From: Oscillospiraceae bacterium
Lineage (GTDB): Bacteria > Bacillota > Clostridia > Oscillospirales > Acutalibacteraceae
Direction of reading: 5' to 3'
DNA: 64,000 nt
Assembly: GCA_003526845.1 (NCBI GenBank)
Contig: DPVM01000010.1
Span: 186,001-250,000, forward strand
Both the position numbers and the translations under genes were made by a program. Of the stretch, positions 52,504-61,807 are shown piece after piece. Under the pieces are notes generated by a model that made no database searches, was not told the DNA's origin, and saw only the letters and a list, made by a program, of their open reading frames with translations. Positions within the stretch are counted from its first letter, which is position 1; every line of letters starts with the position of its first letter.

Positions 52504-53646
52504 ATGGAAATTACAAAAAAACATAATTCTGCACATCCGACGCGGTCGGGGCGCAACGGCAATATTGATTTAATGCGGTTTGTGTTTTGCTTAATCATTA
52601 TTCTTTATCACATCAACAACCGCTTGGATCTTAATCCGCCGTTTGGATTGTCAGAAAAATATTTTTCGTTTTGCGGCGAGGGCAGAATAGGCGTTGAATT
52701 TTTCTTTGTCGTTTCGGGTTATTTGCTTGCCGTTACGGCAAAGAAAAACTATTCGACAAACAGCATTGCCGACTCGACAAAATCCTTTATGTATCGCAAA
52801 ACGATGTCGATTTTTCCGTATCATATGTTTGGCTACATTGTCGGCGTGGCACTTTGGTTTCATTTTTACAGCATGCCGAATACAAGGGCGGCAATTGAAA
52901 AATTGCTCAATATGATACCTGGCTTTTTCCTGCTCCAAAAATCAGGCATATATTCCGAGGAAGTTATGAGTGCGGAATGGTATCTCGGCGCAATGCTTAT
53001 CGCTATGCTGATTGTTTATCCTCTTGTGCTTAAATATCAAGACAAATTCACAAAAATATTTGCTCCCGTATTCACGATAATAATTATCGGTTATCTGTCG
53101 CACGCAACCGGCAAACTCGGAGGCACTAACGCATTTGTGTTTAATTCAACGGTTTCAAAGGCGTATTTGAGAGCGTTTACCGAAATTTGCGCAGGCACAT
53201 TTTGTTATGAAGTCGCGTCGAGATTAAAGAAAATCAAATTCAATATATTCGAGAGAGTGCTTTTCACTCTTGCAGAACTCGGTTGCTATGCGTTGCCGAT
53301 TATATTTGCATTCAGCTCGTTTGACCAAAAATATGAGATTTATGCGTTTTATTCGCTGACGATTGCAATCACGCTCTCATTCAGTGATGTCGGCTTGCTC
53401 AATTCACTGCTCAAAAATAAATTCGTTTACTTCTTGGGCAATGCGAGTTTGTATGTTTACCTTGCACAAAACCTTGCGTTTTTCTTTATGAAGAAAACTT
53501 TTGCCTCATATCCGCTCGGCAAAAAGATATTGTTTACATTCGCAGTTGATTTTGCCTTTGCGGTTGCAATCAAAATTGTCGGCGATATTATCAAAAAATT
53601 CACAGACAAAAAACTGCACACATTCAAAACCGAAAAGACTGCATAA
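52504..53646 (+). CDS. acyltransferase 3 family membrane protein
   Basis: 380 residues with about ten helices. Acyl_transf_3 marks: N-I-D-L-M-R-F-V-F-C near residues 20-29, L-Y-H-I-N-N with the key His near 36, and G-V-E-F-F-F-V-V-S-G-Y near 64-74. Members O-acetylate or otherwise acylate extracellular sugars, for instance peptidoglycan or exopolysaccharide. GAGAGGA lies 12 bases before the ATG, a long gap. Monocistronic. Substrate unknown. Confidence 0.88.
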   Translation: MEITKKHNSAHPTRSGRNGNIDLMRFVFCLIIILYHINNRLDLNPPFGLSEKYFSFCGEGRIGVEFFFVVSGYLLAVTAKKNYSTNSIADSTKSFMYRKTMSIFPYHMFGYIVGVALWFHFYSMPNTRAAIEKLLNMIPGFFLLQKSGIYSEEVMSAEWYLGAMLIAMLIVYPLVLKYQDKFTKIFAPVFTIIIIGYLSHATGKLGGTNAFVFNSTVSKAYLRAFTEICAGTFCYEVASRLKKIKFNIFERVLFTLAELGCYALPIIFAFSSFDQKYEIYAFYSLTIAITLSFSDVGLLNSLLKNKFVYFLGNASLYVYLAQNLAFFFMKKTFASYPLGKKILFTFAVDFAFAVAIKIVGDIIKKFTDKKLHTFKTEKTA

Positions 53647-53650
53647 CCCA

Positions 53651-53684
53651 AACACACCGCAACGAATACGCGGTGTGTTTTTTT
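53651..53684 (+). terminator. terminator after the acyltransferase
   Basis: Ten-base perfect stem (53651-53660 with 53670-53679), 9-base loop, then seven T. Confidence 0.9.
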
Positions 53685-53776
53685 GTGACTTTATTTTCAA
53701 ATTCAAATTTTTGTAAAACGATATTGAAAATTTGTAAATATACTATAAAATTCACTTTAATTTATCCGTTTTTTTA

Positions 53777-53805
53777 TTGCATTAGTATAAATACTGTGAT
53801 AAAAT
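53777..53805 (+). promoter_or_regulatory. promoter of iolGDE with a dyad in its spacer
   Basis: -35 TTGCAT (53777-53782), 17-base spacer, -10 TAAAAT (53800-53805). The inverted repeat AGTATAAATACT (53784-53795) fills the spacer and could be an operator. Confidence 0.62.
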
Positions 53806-53876
53806 AAATTCGCTGTCGGATACTGCCTTGAATGTGCGGTAATCCGAAACATACTAATATTTAAGAGGTAAAATTT

Positions 53877-54890
53877 ATGCAAAAACTAAAAGTAGGTATT
53901 ATCGGTGCAGGAAGAATCGGTCAGGTTCACGCAAAGTCGATTACATATCACATTCCGCAGGCTGAAATCAAAGCCATTTCCGATATTTATGTTAAGGGTG
54001 CGCAAAAGGTTGCGGCTGATTTGGGTATTCCGAATGCTTATGCTGACTATCACGATATTCTCAACGACCCTGAAATTGAGGCTGTTCTTATCTGCTCCTC
54101 AACAGACACTCATGCCGACATCGCTTGTGAGGCTGCCGAGGCAGGCAAACACATTTTCTGCGAAAAGCCGGTTGATTTAACCGTTGCAAAGATTAAAAAG
54201 GTTATCGCCGCTGTCGAAAAAGCAGGAGTTAAACTCCAAATCGGATTTAACAGAAGATATGACCACAACTTTGCTCATATTAAAGAGCTTGCAAACGATG
54301 GCAAACTCGGCAATCTCCAAACAATCAAAATCACTTCACGCGACCCCGAGCCTCCGAGCATTGATTATGTTAAGGTTTCGGGCGGCATTTTCCTTGATAT
54401 GACCGTGCATGATTTTGATATGGCACGCTTTATCGGCGGCGAGGTTGAAGAGGTTTATGCAAACGCAACCGTTATGGTTGACAAGGCAATCGGCGAGGCA
54501 GGCGATGTTGACACCGCACTTGTTGCTCTCAAGTTCAAGAGCGGCGCAATCGGCGTAATCGACAACTGCCGTCAGGCTTGCTACGGATATGACCAAAGAC
54601 TCGAAGTATTCGGCTCGGGCGGTCAGGCAAGCGCCGCAAATGACACTCCGACAAATGTTTCATACATTAACGAAAACGGCAAGGTTACGGATAAGCCGCT
54701 CTATTTCTTCCTTGAAAGATATATGCAGTCTTTTACCGACGAAATGACAGAGTTTATCAACGCCGTTCAAAACGATGTTCCTACAAAAACTACTGTTAAC
54801 GACGGACTCGAGGCTCTTCGTCTCGGTCTTGCCGCAAAGCTTTCGGTTAAAGAGCACAGACCTGTTAAGCTCTCCGAAATTGAAGCTTAA
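53877..54890 (+). CDS. iolG: inositol 2-dehydrogenase
   Basis: 337 residues, Gfo/Idh/MocA family. NAD-binding G-I-I-G-A-G-R-I-G near residues 7-15, the family motif C-E-K-P near 92-95, and the catalytic H-D-F-D-M region near 175. Oxidises myo-inositol to scyllo-inosose. Together with iolD and iolE this fixes the assignment within a broad family. AAGAGG precedes the ATG. Confidence 0.92.
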   Translation: MQKLKVGIIGAGRIGQVHAKSITYHIPQAEIKAISDIYVKGAQKVAADLGIPNAYADYHDILNDPEIEAVLICSSTDTHADIACEAAEAGKHIFCEKPVDLTVAKIKKVIAAVEKAGVKLQIGFNRRYDHNFAHIKELANDGKLGNLQTIKITSRDPEPPSIDYVKVSGGIFLDMTVHDFDMARFIGGEVEEVYANATVMVDKAIGEAGDVDTALVALKFKSGAIGVIDNCRQACYGYDQRLEVFGSGGQASAANDTPTNVSYINENGKVTDKPLYFFLERYMQSFTDEMTEFINAVQNDVPTKTTVNDGLEALRLGLAAKLSVKEHRPVKLSEIEA

Positions 54891-54914
54891 TTCATTATAA
54901 AGGGGTATTTTTTA

Positions 54915-56768
54915 ATGAATAGAGAAAGACTCACTATGTCACAGGCACTTGTTAAGTTCCTTGACAATCAATATATCGAGGTTGACGGAGTTGAGTCGAA
55001 ATTCGTTTCGGGAATTTTCGGCATCTTCGGTCACGGCTGTGTTGTCGGCGTCGGTCAGGCGCTCGAGCAGGGCGGTCACAATCTCAAATTTTATCAGGGC
55101 AAAAACGAACAAAATATGGGCCTTGCCGCTGTTGCATATGCAAAGCAGATGGACAGAAAGGCAATCATTCCGTGCGTTTCGTCAATCGGCCCGGGCGCAA
55201 CAAATATGGTTACCGCCTGCGGCTGTGCAACGGCTAACAGAATTCCGCTTCTTGTTCTCCCCGGCGACACATTTGCTTGCCGTCAGCCCGACCCTGTTCT
55301 TCAGCAGGCAGAATTTTTTGATAACTATGGCAGAACGGTTACCGATGCGTTCAAGGGTGTTTGCCACTATTTTGACAGAATCAATCGCCCCGAACAGCTT
55401 ATGACCGCTTGCCTCAACGCAATGCGCGTGCTTACAGACCCTGCCGACACCGGTGCGGTTTGCCTTGCAATGCCGCAGGATGTTGAGGGCGAGGCTTATG
55501 ATTATCCGGAGCATTTTCTTCAAAAGCGCGTTTGGCATATCGACAGACGCCCGATTTCGGCATCACAGCTTGAAAGAGCAGTTGCCGCAATCAAGGCGGC
55601 TAAAAAGCCGATTATCGTTTGCGGCGGCGGTGTGAGATATTCATCTGCCGAAAAAGAATTGCTCGAATTTGCCGAAAAATATAACATTCCGATTACCGAA
55701 ACTCAAGCAGGCAAGGGCATTATCGATTGGAAACATCCGCTCAATCTCGGCGGAATCGGCGTAACGGGCGGCAAGGCGGCAAATGTTGTTGCAAGAGATG
55801 CCGACCTTGTAATCGGCGTCGGCACAAGATTTTCCGACTTCACCACATCGTCAAAATGGCTGTTTAATGAAAACAGAAAAGTTTTGGCAATCAATGTTTG
55901 CCCGTTTGACGCATACAAAATGGATGCCGAGGCAATCGTTGCCGATGCAAAAGAGGCTCTCGCTTCGCTCATCAACGCTTGTGACGGCTATAAATCACAA
56001 TATACAACAGAATATGCACAAGCCAAAAAAGAGTGGGACGCAATTGTTGACGATTACTATTCAACAGAGCTCCCCGGCGGCTTAAATCAAACTCTCGCAT
56101 TGGGCATCATCAACGAATTTATGGGTGATGAGGATATTGCGCTCGGCTCGGCAGGCTCACTCCCGGGCGATATGCAGCGCCTTTTCCGCCCGAAAGCAAG
56201 GGGCACATATCATATGGAATACGGCTATTCAAATATGGGCTATGAGGTTAACGGCGCGCTCGGCGCAAAACTTGCAAAGCCCGATGCCGAGGTTTACACC
56301 TTCTGCGGCGACGGCTCGTTCCTTATGGGTCACAGCGAGCTTTATACAGCATTGCAGGAGGGGCTTAAAATCAATGTTTGCCTCTTTGACAATATGGGTT
56401 GGGGATGTATCGAAAACCTCCAAAACAATCAGGGCACAGACACATTCGGCACCGTGTTCCGCGCAAGAAACCCAAAAACGGGTATGCTTGACGGCGCAGA
56501 GATTGACCCCGATTTTGCTAAAATCGCAGAGGGCTACGGCGCAAAGGCATACACAATCCGCACTTCGGATGAACTTCGTGCCGCTCTTGCCGACGCTAAA
56601 AAGCAGGACAGAGCCGTTTTGTTCGACATAAAGGTTTTGCCCAAAACAATGACCCCCGGTTTTGAATCGTGGTGGCGTGTCGGCGTTGCAGAGGTTTCAA
56701 AGAGCGAAACCGTTGCCGCCGCATATGACGATATGCAAAAGCATATCGCAAACACTTTTGACTATTAA
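54915..56768 (+). CDS. iolD: 3D-(3,5/4)-trihydroxycyclohexane-1,2-dione acylhydrolase
   Basis: 617 residues, ThDP-dependent enzyme. N-terminal pyrimidine-binding domain (K-N-E-Q-N-M, with the catalytic Glu), central domain (G-G-G-V-R-Y), and a C-terminal pyrophosphate domain with G-D-G-S-F near 455 and L-F-D-N-M-G-W-G. Opens the ring to 5-deoxy-glucuronate, the substrate of IolB. Lies 24 bases after iolG, 20 before iolE. Confidence 0.94.
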   Translation: MNRERLTMSQALVKFLDNQYIEVDGVESKFVSGIFGIFGHGCVVGVGQALEQGGHNLKFYQGKNEQNMGLAAVAYAKQMDRKAIIPCVSSIGPGATNMVTACGCATANRIPLLVLPGDTFACRQPDPVLQQAEFFDNYGRTVTDAFKGVCHYFDRINRPEQLMTACLNAMRVLTDPADTGAVCLAMPQDVEGEAYDYPEHFLQKRVWHIDRRPISASQLERAVAAIKAAKKPIIVCGGGVRYSSAEKELLEFAEKYNIPITETQAGKGIIDWKHPLNLGGIGVTGGKAANVVARDADLVIGVGTRFSDFTTSSKWLFNENRKVLAINVCPFDAYKMDAEAIVADAKEALASLINACDGYKSQYTTEYAQAKKEWDAIVDDYYSTELPGGLNQTLALGIINEFMGDEDIALGSAGSLPGDMQRLFRPKARGTYHMEYGYSNMGYEVNGALGAKLAKPDAEVYTFCGDGSFLMGHSELYTALQEGLKINVCLFDNMGWGCIENLQNNQGTDTFGTVFRARNPKTGMLDGAEIDPDFAKIAEGYGAKAYTIRTSDELRAALADAKKQDRAVLFDIKVLPKTMTPGFESWWRVGVAEVSKSETVAAAYDDMQKHIANTFDY

Positions 56769-56788
56769 TACGAGAGGTAAACTATACA

Positions 56789-57688
56789 ATGCTTGATCCA
56801 AACAAAGTAAAACTCGCCATCGCTCCTATCGGATGGACCAACGACGATATGCCCGATTTAGGCGCAGAAAACACATTTGAGCAGTGCGTGTCCGAGATGG
56901 CACTCGCAGGCTTTAAAGGCTCTGAAATCGGCAACAAATATCCGTCCGACCCCGATGTTTTGAAAAAATATCTTGATATAAGAGGACTTCAAATTTGCAA
57001 CGCATGGTTTTCGTCATACCTCACATCAAAACCGTACGAGGAAACTATCGAGGCATTCAAGGCTCATTGCGACAAACTTCATAAGCTCGGCGCAAAGGTT
57101 ATCGGTGCATCGGAGCAGGGCAATTCGATTCAGGGCGATTTGACAAAATCAATTCTTGACGAAAAGCCTTATTATACCGACGAGCAGTGGGAAATTGTTA
57201 CAAAGGGTTTCAACGAAATGGGTGCCTATGCAAAGTCAAAGGGTATGTATTTCACAGTCCATCACCATATGGGCACCGGTGTTCAAACAGTTGAGGAAAT
57301 CGATAAGCTTATGGATATGACAGACCCCGACCTTGTTTATCTTCTTTTTGACTCGGGTCATCTCACATTCGCAGGCATCGACCCTGTTCCCGTGCTCAAA
57401 AAGTATATCAACAGAGTTAAGCATGTTCATCTCAAGGATGTCAGACTCGATGTTTATAACAACGAGGTTGTGCCGAAGCATATGTCATTCCTTGACGCTG
57501 TTCGCGCAGGCGTATTTACCGTTCCGGGTGACGGCGATGTTGATTTTAAACCTATTTTCGACATTCTTGCCGAGAATAATTACGAGGGCTGGGTAGTTGT
57601 CGAGGCAGAGCAGGACCCTGCAAAGGCAAACCCGTTCGAGTATGCCGTAAAAGCACGCAAATATATTAAAGAAACAGCAGGACTTTAA
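56789..57688 (+). CDS. iolE: inosose dehydratase
   Basis: 299 residues, TIM-barrel of the AP-endonuclease-2 family. I-A-P-I-G-W-T-N-D-D-M near residues 11-21, E-I-G-N-K-Y, H-H-H-M-G-T near 155 and D-S-G-H near 190 give the metal site; H-V-H-L-K-D follows. Dehydrates scyllo-inosose. Last gene of iolGDE; iolC, iolA, iolJ and a transporter are not in the window. Confidence 0.93.
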   Translation: MLDPNKVKLAIAPIGWTNDDMPDLGAENTFEQCVSEMALAGFKGSEIGNKYPSDPDVLKKYLDIRGLQICNAWFSSYLTSKPYEETIEAFKAHCDKLHKLGAKVIGASEQGNSIQGDLTKSILDEKPYYTDEQWEIVTKGFNEMGAYAKSKGMYFTVHHHMGTGVQTVEEIDKLMDMTDPDLVYLLFDSGHLTFAGIDPVPVLKKYINRVKHVHLKDVRLDVYNNEVVPKHMSFLDAVRAGVFTVPGDGDVDFKPIFDILAENNYEGWVVVEAEQDPAKANPFEYAVKARKYIKETAGL

Positions 57689-57695
57689 TTAATTC

Positions 57696-57737
57696 AAAAA
57701 AGTCTTTTCTTGCCGTTAAGCAGGAAAAGACTTTTTT
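57696..57737. terminator. terminator between iolE and the AraC gene
   Basis: Stem of 12-13 bases (57697-57708 with 57724-57735) with a 15-base loop; A- and T-tracts on either side allow use from both strands. Confidence 0.82.
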
Positions 57738-57762
57738 TCTTATGTTCTTATATTCGCTTATT

Positions 57763-58512
57763 CTACCTTGTCATTGCGGTATATTCGCCCGGTGTTATGC
57801 CGTATTCCTTTTTAAATGTTGAAATAAAATGGCTTTGACTTGAAAATCCAAGCATAGAGCAAATCTTTTCATTGCCATACCCCTCCCAAAGAAGTGTTTG
57901 GGACAGTTCCAACTTTTGGTGATTTATATAACTGCTTAAATTAACACCCATTTCGGATTTGAATAAATGCGACAAATAGTCGGGCGAAAGTCCGCAATGT
58001 TTGGCAATGGAATTTACAGTTAATTTTTTATCGAGATTTTTGTTTATGTATGCAATACTTTTACGGACATGTAGCGAATAGTTTAAATTTTTTTGCTCAC
58101 AGCTTACCTTGTTGGTCAGTTCAATTGCTCCGTCAACAATTGCGGCATAAACAGCCGCTCTGCTTTTGGATTTATCCACTTTAAGTATAAAATCGTCGGA
58201 AAAACGGTATGCAAGGTTTTCGTTCAAACCGCCCTGTATCGCATACCTTGTGGCAAGGGTTATAAAGCTGACCGCCATATACTTGTGCTGTTGCAAATCG
58301 TCATCCGACATTTGACCTACTGTTATATTTTGTATTCCCAACTGCTTAAGCTCAAAAATCAGCTTTTTCAAATTGCCTTGTTTTATGCATGAAAAAAGGC
58401 GAATTTCATCTCTGTACGGCGTGTGGTGCAAACCATTCACAAATGCCTTTGATTGTGATTTTGCTATTTCCTTTGGTATGATTTTTATGCTCATTAATTC
58501 GTCATAATTCAT
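57763..58512 (-). CDS. AraC family transcriptional regulator
   Basis: 249 residues. The C-terminal ~100 residues are a double helix-turn-helix AraC domain: L-T-V-N-S-I-A-K-H-C-G-L-S-P-D-Y-L-S-H-L-F-K near 180 and the signature F-S-S-Q-S-H-F-I-S-T-F-K-K-E-Y-G near 222, ending T-P-G-E-Y. The N-terminal region is unassigned. The start is uncertain: AAAGGA lies 15 bases before the ATG at 58512 but too close to a GTG at 58524. Convergent to iolE, it may control inositol use; not shown by the sequence. Confidence 0.85.
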   Translation of the reverse strand: MNYDELMSIKIIPKEIAKSQSKAFVNGLHHTPYRDEIRLFSCIKQGNLKKLIFELKQLGIQNITVGQMSDDDLQQHKYMAVSFITLATRYAIQGGLNENLAYRFSDDFILKVDKSKSRAAVYAAIVDGAIELTNKVSCEQKNLNYSLHVRKSIAYINKNLDKKLTVNSIAKHCGLSPDYLSHLFKSEMGVNLSSYINHQKLELSQTLLWEGYGNEKICSMLGFSSQSHFISTFKKEYGITPGEYTAMTR

Positions 58513-58587
58513 AATAACAATCACTGTCCTTTCATTGAAAGCATTTGCAAAATACTGTCGGTGATTTTTAACTGTTTCCTTTATTAA

Positions 58588-58616
58588 AGGATATAATTAT
58601 TTTAATAAAAAGTCAA
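58588..58616 (-). promoter_or_regulatory. promoter of the AraC gene
   Basis: Minus strand: -35 TTGACT (58611-58616), 17-base spacer, -10 TATCCT (58588-58593). Confidence 0.6.
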
Positions 58617-58720
58617 ATTAGGCGTGCATTTAAGCGGGAAATTTTAACAATAACGCGGATTTTTGATATATGACATATATTGTTATTGATTGCGGCTTAT
58701 AAAAACAGTGTATGCAACAA

Positions 58721-58751
58721 ATGCACCGAAGGCTCAAAACCGTCGGTGCAT
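58721..58751 (-). terminator. terminator after the AI-2E-type permease
   Basis: Nine-base perfect stem (58721-58729 with 58743-58751); on the minus strand followed by TTTGTTG. Plausible but with a short T-run. Confidence 0.65.
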
Positions 58752-58766
58752 TTTTATGTTTAATAT

Positions 58767-59921
58767 TTAATTTCTGTTTGCATTCGGCGAGTTCCAAAGG
58801 TGGACTCTGCCGGTGTCATTGTATGCTTTGAGTATTACGACAATCATAGGTACGGCTATCATTCCCCAAAAGCCGAAAAGTTTTAATCCCAAATACATAC
58901 CTATAAGTGTTATCAGCGGATGTATTCCGAGAGTGTTGCCGACAGTTCGCGGCTCTATATACTGTCTTATCACGGTGATTACTCCGTAGAGTATGAGAAG
59001 TCCGATACCCTGCTTGTAATTACCCGAAATGAATGAAAACAGTGCCCACGGAATTAAAATTCCGCCCGAGCCTGCAACCGGCAAAATATCAAATATCGTT
59101 GTGCCTGCCGCAATCCAAACGAAGTACGGGTTTGTCATTATTCCGCAAAGCTCCATTATTCCGAAACCGAGCAAAAGTTCGCAAAATGTGATAAGCATAA
59201 TCAAGCCGTACGCTTTCATGATTTTCAGAACATTTTTGTTGAAAATTTGCTTTAATTCAACAAGTACATTGCGCTTGTCGTGCGGAAGTTGAATTTGTAT
59301 GAATTTGACAATTCTGTCATAATCTTTTGTCATGAAAATGCAGGCGATAATTGCTATAACAATGGCAAGTAATACCGACGGCACATTCTTTACAACGCTG
59401 TAAACGCCCGAAACTCCGGTTGTAAGCCCATTTTTTATCGTGTCGAAATCAATAGACAGCGCAGATGATTCGGGATTGTCCAAAAGCTTCGCAAACGCCT
59501 GTGATATGCTGTTACAATATGATTTGTATGCTGCGTCGGGCAAAAATTTTCCGAACGCAACAAGTTTTTCCTCAAGCGTTGTGAGGAAGGTGGGCAGGTC
59601 GCTTAGCTGTTCCGCACAGTATTTTACCAAATCAACAGCCTTTTCGGCAATTTGCGAAATAATGAGTATAAGGGGAATAATAATTACCGCTATGCATAAA
59701 AACACAAGCAATATGCTCCAAAATGCGTGAGCTTTTTTGTTTGTCTTTTTATCAATCCGCCTGATTGGTTTTTGCAGCAGGATTGCAACAAAAAACGCAA
59801 TCAAAAACGGTGCCGTGATATTAAAAAGGTATTTGAAAAATACAAATACGAGCGCAAGTATTGTTGCGGCAAATGCAAGGTTGATTAAAAAATCAAGTTT
59901 TTTTGATGTTTTGTTTGTCAT
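58767..59921 (-). CDS. AI-2E family / YtvI-like permease
   Basis: 384 residues, eight or so helices, with the family's P-x-x-I-A-F-F-V-A-I-L-L near 40, the central cytoplasmic/outer helical part, and the C-terminal block D-I-L-P-V-A-G-S-G, I-R-Q-Y-I-E-P-R and H-P-L-I-T-L-I-G-M-Y-L-G. The family includes sporulation protein YtvI, sodium/lithium-proton antiporters and putative AI-2 exporters; which one applies here is open. Monocistronic. Confidence 0.88.
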   Translation of the reverse strand: MTNKTSKKLDFLINLAFAATILALVFVFFKYLFNITAPFLIAFFVAILLQKPIRRIDKKTNKKAHAFWSILLVFLCIAVIIIPLILIISQIAEKAVDLVKYCAEQLSDLPTFLTTLEEKLVAFGKFLPDAAYKSYCNSISQAFAKLLDNPESSALSIDFDTIKNGLTTGVSGVYSVVKNVPSVLLAIVIAIIACIFMTKDYDRIVKFIQIQLPHDKRNVLVELKQIFNKNVLKIMKAYGLIMLITFCELLLGFGIMELCGIMTNPYFVWIAAGTTIFDILPVAGSGGILIPWALFSFISGNYKQGIGLLILYGVITVIRQYIEPRTVGNTLGIHPLITLIGMYLGLKLFGFWGMIAVPMIVVILKAYNDTGRVHLWNSPNANRN

Positions 59922-60047
59922 ATGATTTCTCTTTTTTCAAATTAAATATTAAATATAGTATATATGTTTATTCTAACTGAATACATGCGCTTATTCAAGA
60001 CAAATTTGTAGTATATAGAAAATTTTTCAAAAATTTTAAAAAAGTTC

Positions 60048-60076
60048 TTGAAAATTTGACTGAATAGTGTTAACAT
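60048..60076 (+). promoter_or_regulatory. promoter of the ACT-hom-lysC operon
   Basis: -35 TTGAAA (60048-60053), 17-base spacer, -10 TAACAT (60071-60076), about 50 bases before the TTG start. No T-box or riboswitch is seen in the short leader. Confidence 0.6.
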
Positions 60077-60126
60077 AGTGAAAGTGTTTTTCACAGCAGC
60101 ACAGTGTATTTGGGTGGTGGACAAAT

Positions 60127-60564
60127 TTGAACAAAGTAAATTATTTTTTGGTCGATTCGTCAATACTTCCGAGTGTCTATTCGGGAGTAATCGCCGCTAA
60201 AAATCTGCTTGCCTCGGGTGAGGCAGTGTCGGTAAGCCAAGCGGTAAAAATGGCAGGCATATCACGCTCGGCATATTATAAATACAAGGATAAGATTTTT
60301 GAATACAGCGAGCAGGGCGAAGATACTGCCACAATCAACGCAAAGCTGATTGACAACGCAGGCGTTTTAAGTTCCGTTATGAGCGAGCTGTATCTTTTGG
60401 GCGCAAATGTTTTGAGTGTCAATCAAAGCATTCCGGTCAACAATGTTGCAGATGTATCAATCACCGTCAGTATCGCAAATACGAGCATTACAGACGGCGA
60501 ATTGGTTGAAAAAATACAAAATGTAAGCGGAGTAAAATCCGTCAGTATAGGAGGAAAAAAATGA
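60127..60564 (+). CDS. ACT domain protein (PheB/UPF0735 type), TTG start
   Basis: 145 residues. An N-terminal helix-turn-helix-like part (V-S-V-S-Q-A-V-K-M-A-G-I-S-R-S-A-Y-Y-K-Y-K near 33-55) precedes an ACT domain (~70-140). This is the UPF0735 (YszB/PheB) family, often found before hom. It probably senses an amino acid; action unknown. TTG start 9 bases after GGTGG. Overlaps hom by 4 bases. Confidence 0.88.
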   Translation: MNKVNYFLVDSSILPSVYSGVIAAKNLLASGEAVSVSQAVKMAGISRSAYYKYKDKIFEYSEQGEDTATINAKLIDNAGVLSSVMSELYLLGANVLSVNQSIPVNNVADVSITVSIANTSITDGELVEKIQNVSGVKSVSIGGKK

Positions 60565-61778
60565 AAGTTGCAGTTATGGGCTACGGAACTGTAGGTTCCG
60601 GAGTTGCAGAGGTTATCGAAACTCACGCAAAAAGCATTGTAAAACGCACCGACGGCGAAATGCTCGAGGTAGCAAAAATTCTTGACTTGCGTGATTTTCC
60701 CGATGATAAGCACGCAGACCTTTTCACAAAGGATTTTAACGATATTTTGAACGACCCCGAAATTAAGGTTGTTGCCGAAACAATGGGCGGAGTAAATCCT
60801 GCATTTGATTTCACATCAAAACTTTTAAAAGCAGGCAAAAGCGTTGTTACCTCAAACAAGGAGCTTGTCGCACAAAAGGGACTCGAGCTTCTTGAAACGG
60901 CAAAGGCTAACGGTGTAAATTATCTTTTTGAGGCATCCGTAGGCGGCGGTATTCCGATTATCAGACCTATGGCACAGTGTCTTACCGCAAACAATATCGA
61001 GGGTATCGCAGGTATTCTCAACGGCACAACAAACTTTATCCTCACCAAAATGATTGAGGACGGAATGACTTTTGAGGACGCACTCAAGCTCGCTCAGGAC
61101 AACGGCTATGCCGAAAAAGACCCGACAGCTGACATTGAGGGATTTGACGCATGCCGCAAGGTTTGCATTCTCGCATCACTTGCTTTCGGCAAGCATGTTT
61201 ATCCCAATCAGGTTGATACAGAAGGTATTACAAATATCACTCTTGAGGATGTTTCTTATATTCAATCGGCAAACGGCGTAATTAAGCTCCTCGGCCAAAT
61301 TAAATATATCAGCGACGATAAAATTGCCGCATTTGTCAGCCCAGCTGTTGTTTTCAACGGCTCACAGCTTGCGTCTGTAAGCGGCGTGTTCAACGCCATT
61401 CTCGTAAGAGGCGACGCAGTAGGCGATGTTTGCTTCTACGGTCAGGGTGCCGGCAAACTTGCAACGGCATCGGCTGTTGTTGCCGATATGGTTGACTGCG
61501 CAGTTCATGTTAATAGGAGAAAGAACTTTGGCTGGGGACCCGGCAGCGAGTCATATGTTGTTGACGAAAAATCGGAGCTTGAAATGCCGTTCTATGTTCG
61601 CGCAAAGAGCAGCGAAAGCAAGGTTAAGGCGATTTTCAACGATGTTAAATTCCTTACCCGTGTCGGTCAGCCGTCAAACGAAATTGCGTTTATTACCGAC
61701 GCAATGACGCAAGTTGAACTTGAAAAGAAACTTGACGGCGTTGATGTAATCAACAAAATCAGAGTAACAAATTATTAA
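60561..61778 (+). CDS. hom: homoserine dehydrogenase
   Basis: 405 residues. NAD(P)-binding G-Y-G-T-V-G-S-G near 7-14, the catalytic homoserine-binding block with N-K-E, G-I-L-N-G-T-T-N-F-I-L near 152-162 and D-P-T-A-D-I-E-G near 188, then a C-terminal ACT domain for threonine feedback. Reduces aspartate semialdehyde to homoserine. Coupled to the ACT protein before it and followed by lysC after 29 bases. Confidence 0.95.
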   Translation: MKVAVMGYGTVGSGVAEVIETHAKSIVKRTDGEMLEVAKILDLRDFPDDKHADLFTKDFNDILNDPEIKVVAETMGGVNPAFDFTSKLLKAGKSVVTSNKELVAQKGLELLETAKANGVNYLFEASVGGGIPIIRPMAQCLTANNIEGIAGILNGTTNFILTKMIEDGMTFEDALKLAQDNGYAEKDPTADIEGFDACRKVCILASLAFGKHVYPNQVDTEGITNITLEDVSYIQSANGVIKLLGQIKYISDDKIAAFVSPAVVFNGSQLASVSGVFNAILVRGDAVGDVCFYGQGAGKLATASAVVADMVDCAVHVNRRKNFGWGPGSESYVVDEKSELEMPFYVRAKSSESKVKAIFNDVKFLTRVGQPSNEIAFITDAMTQVELEKKLDGVDVINKIRVTNY

Positions 61779-61807
61779 TTTACAGTATTCATATATTTGG
61801 AGGAAAT

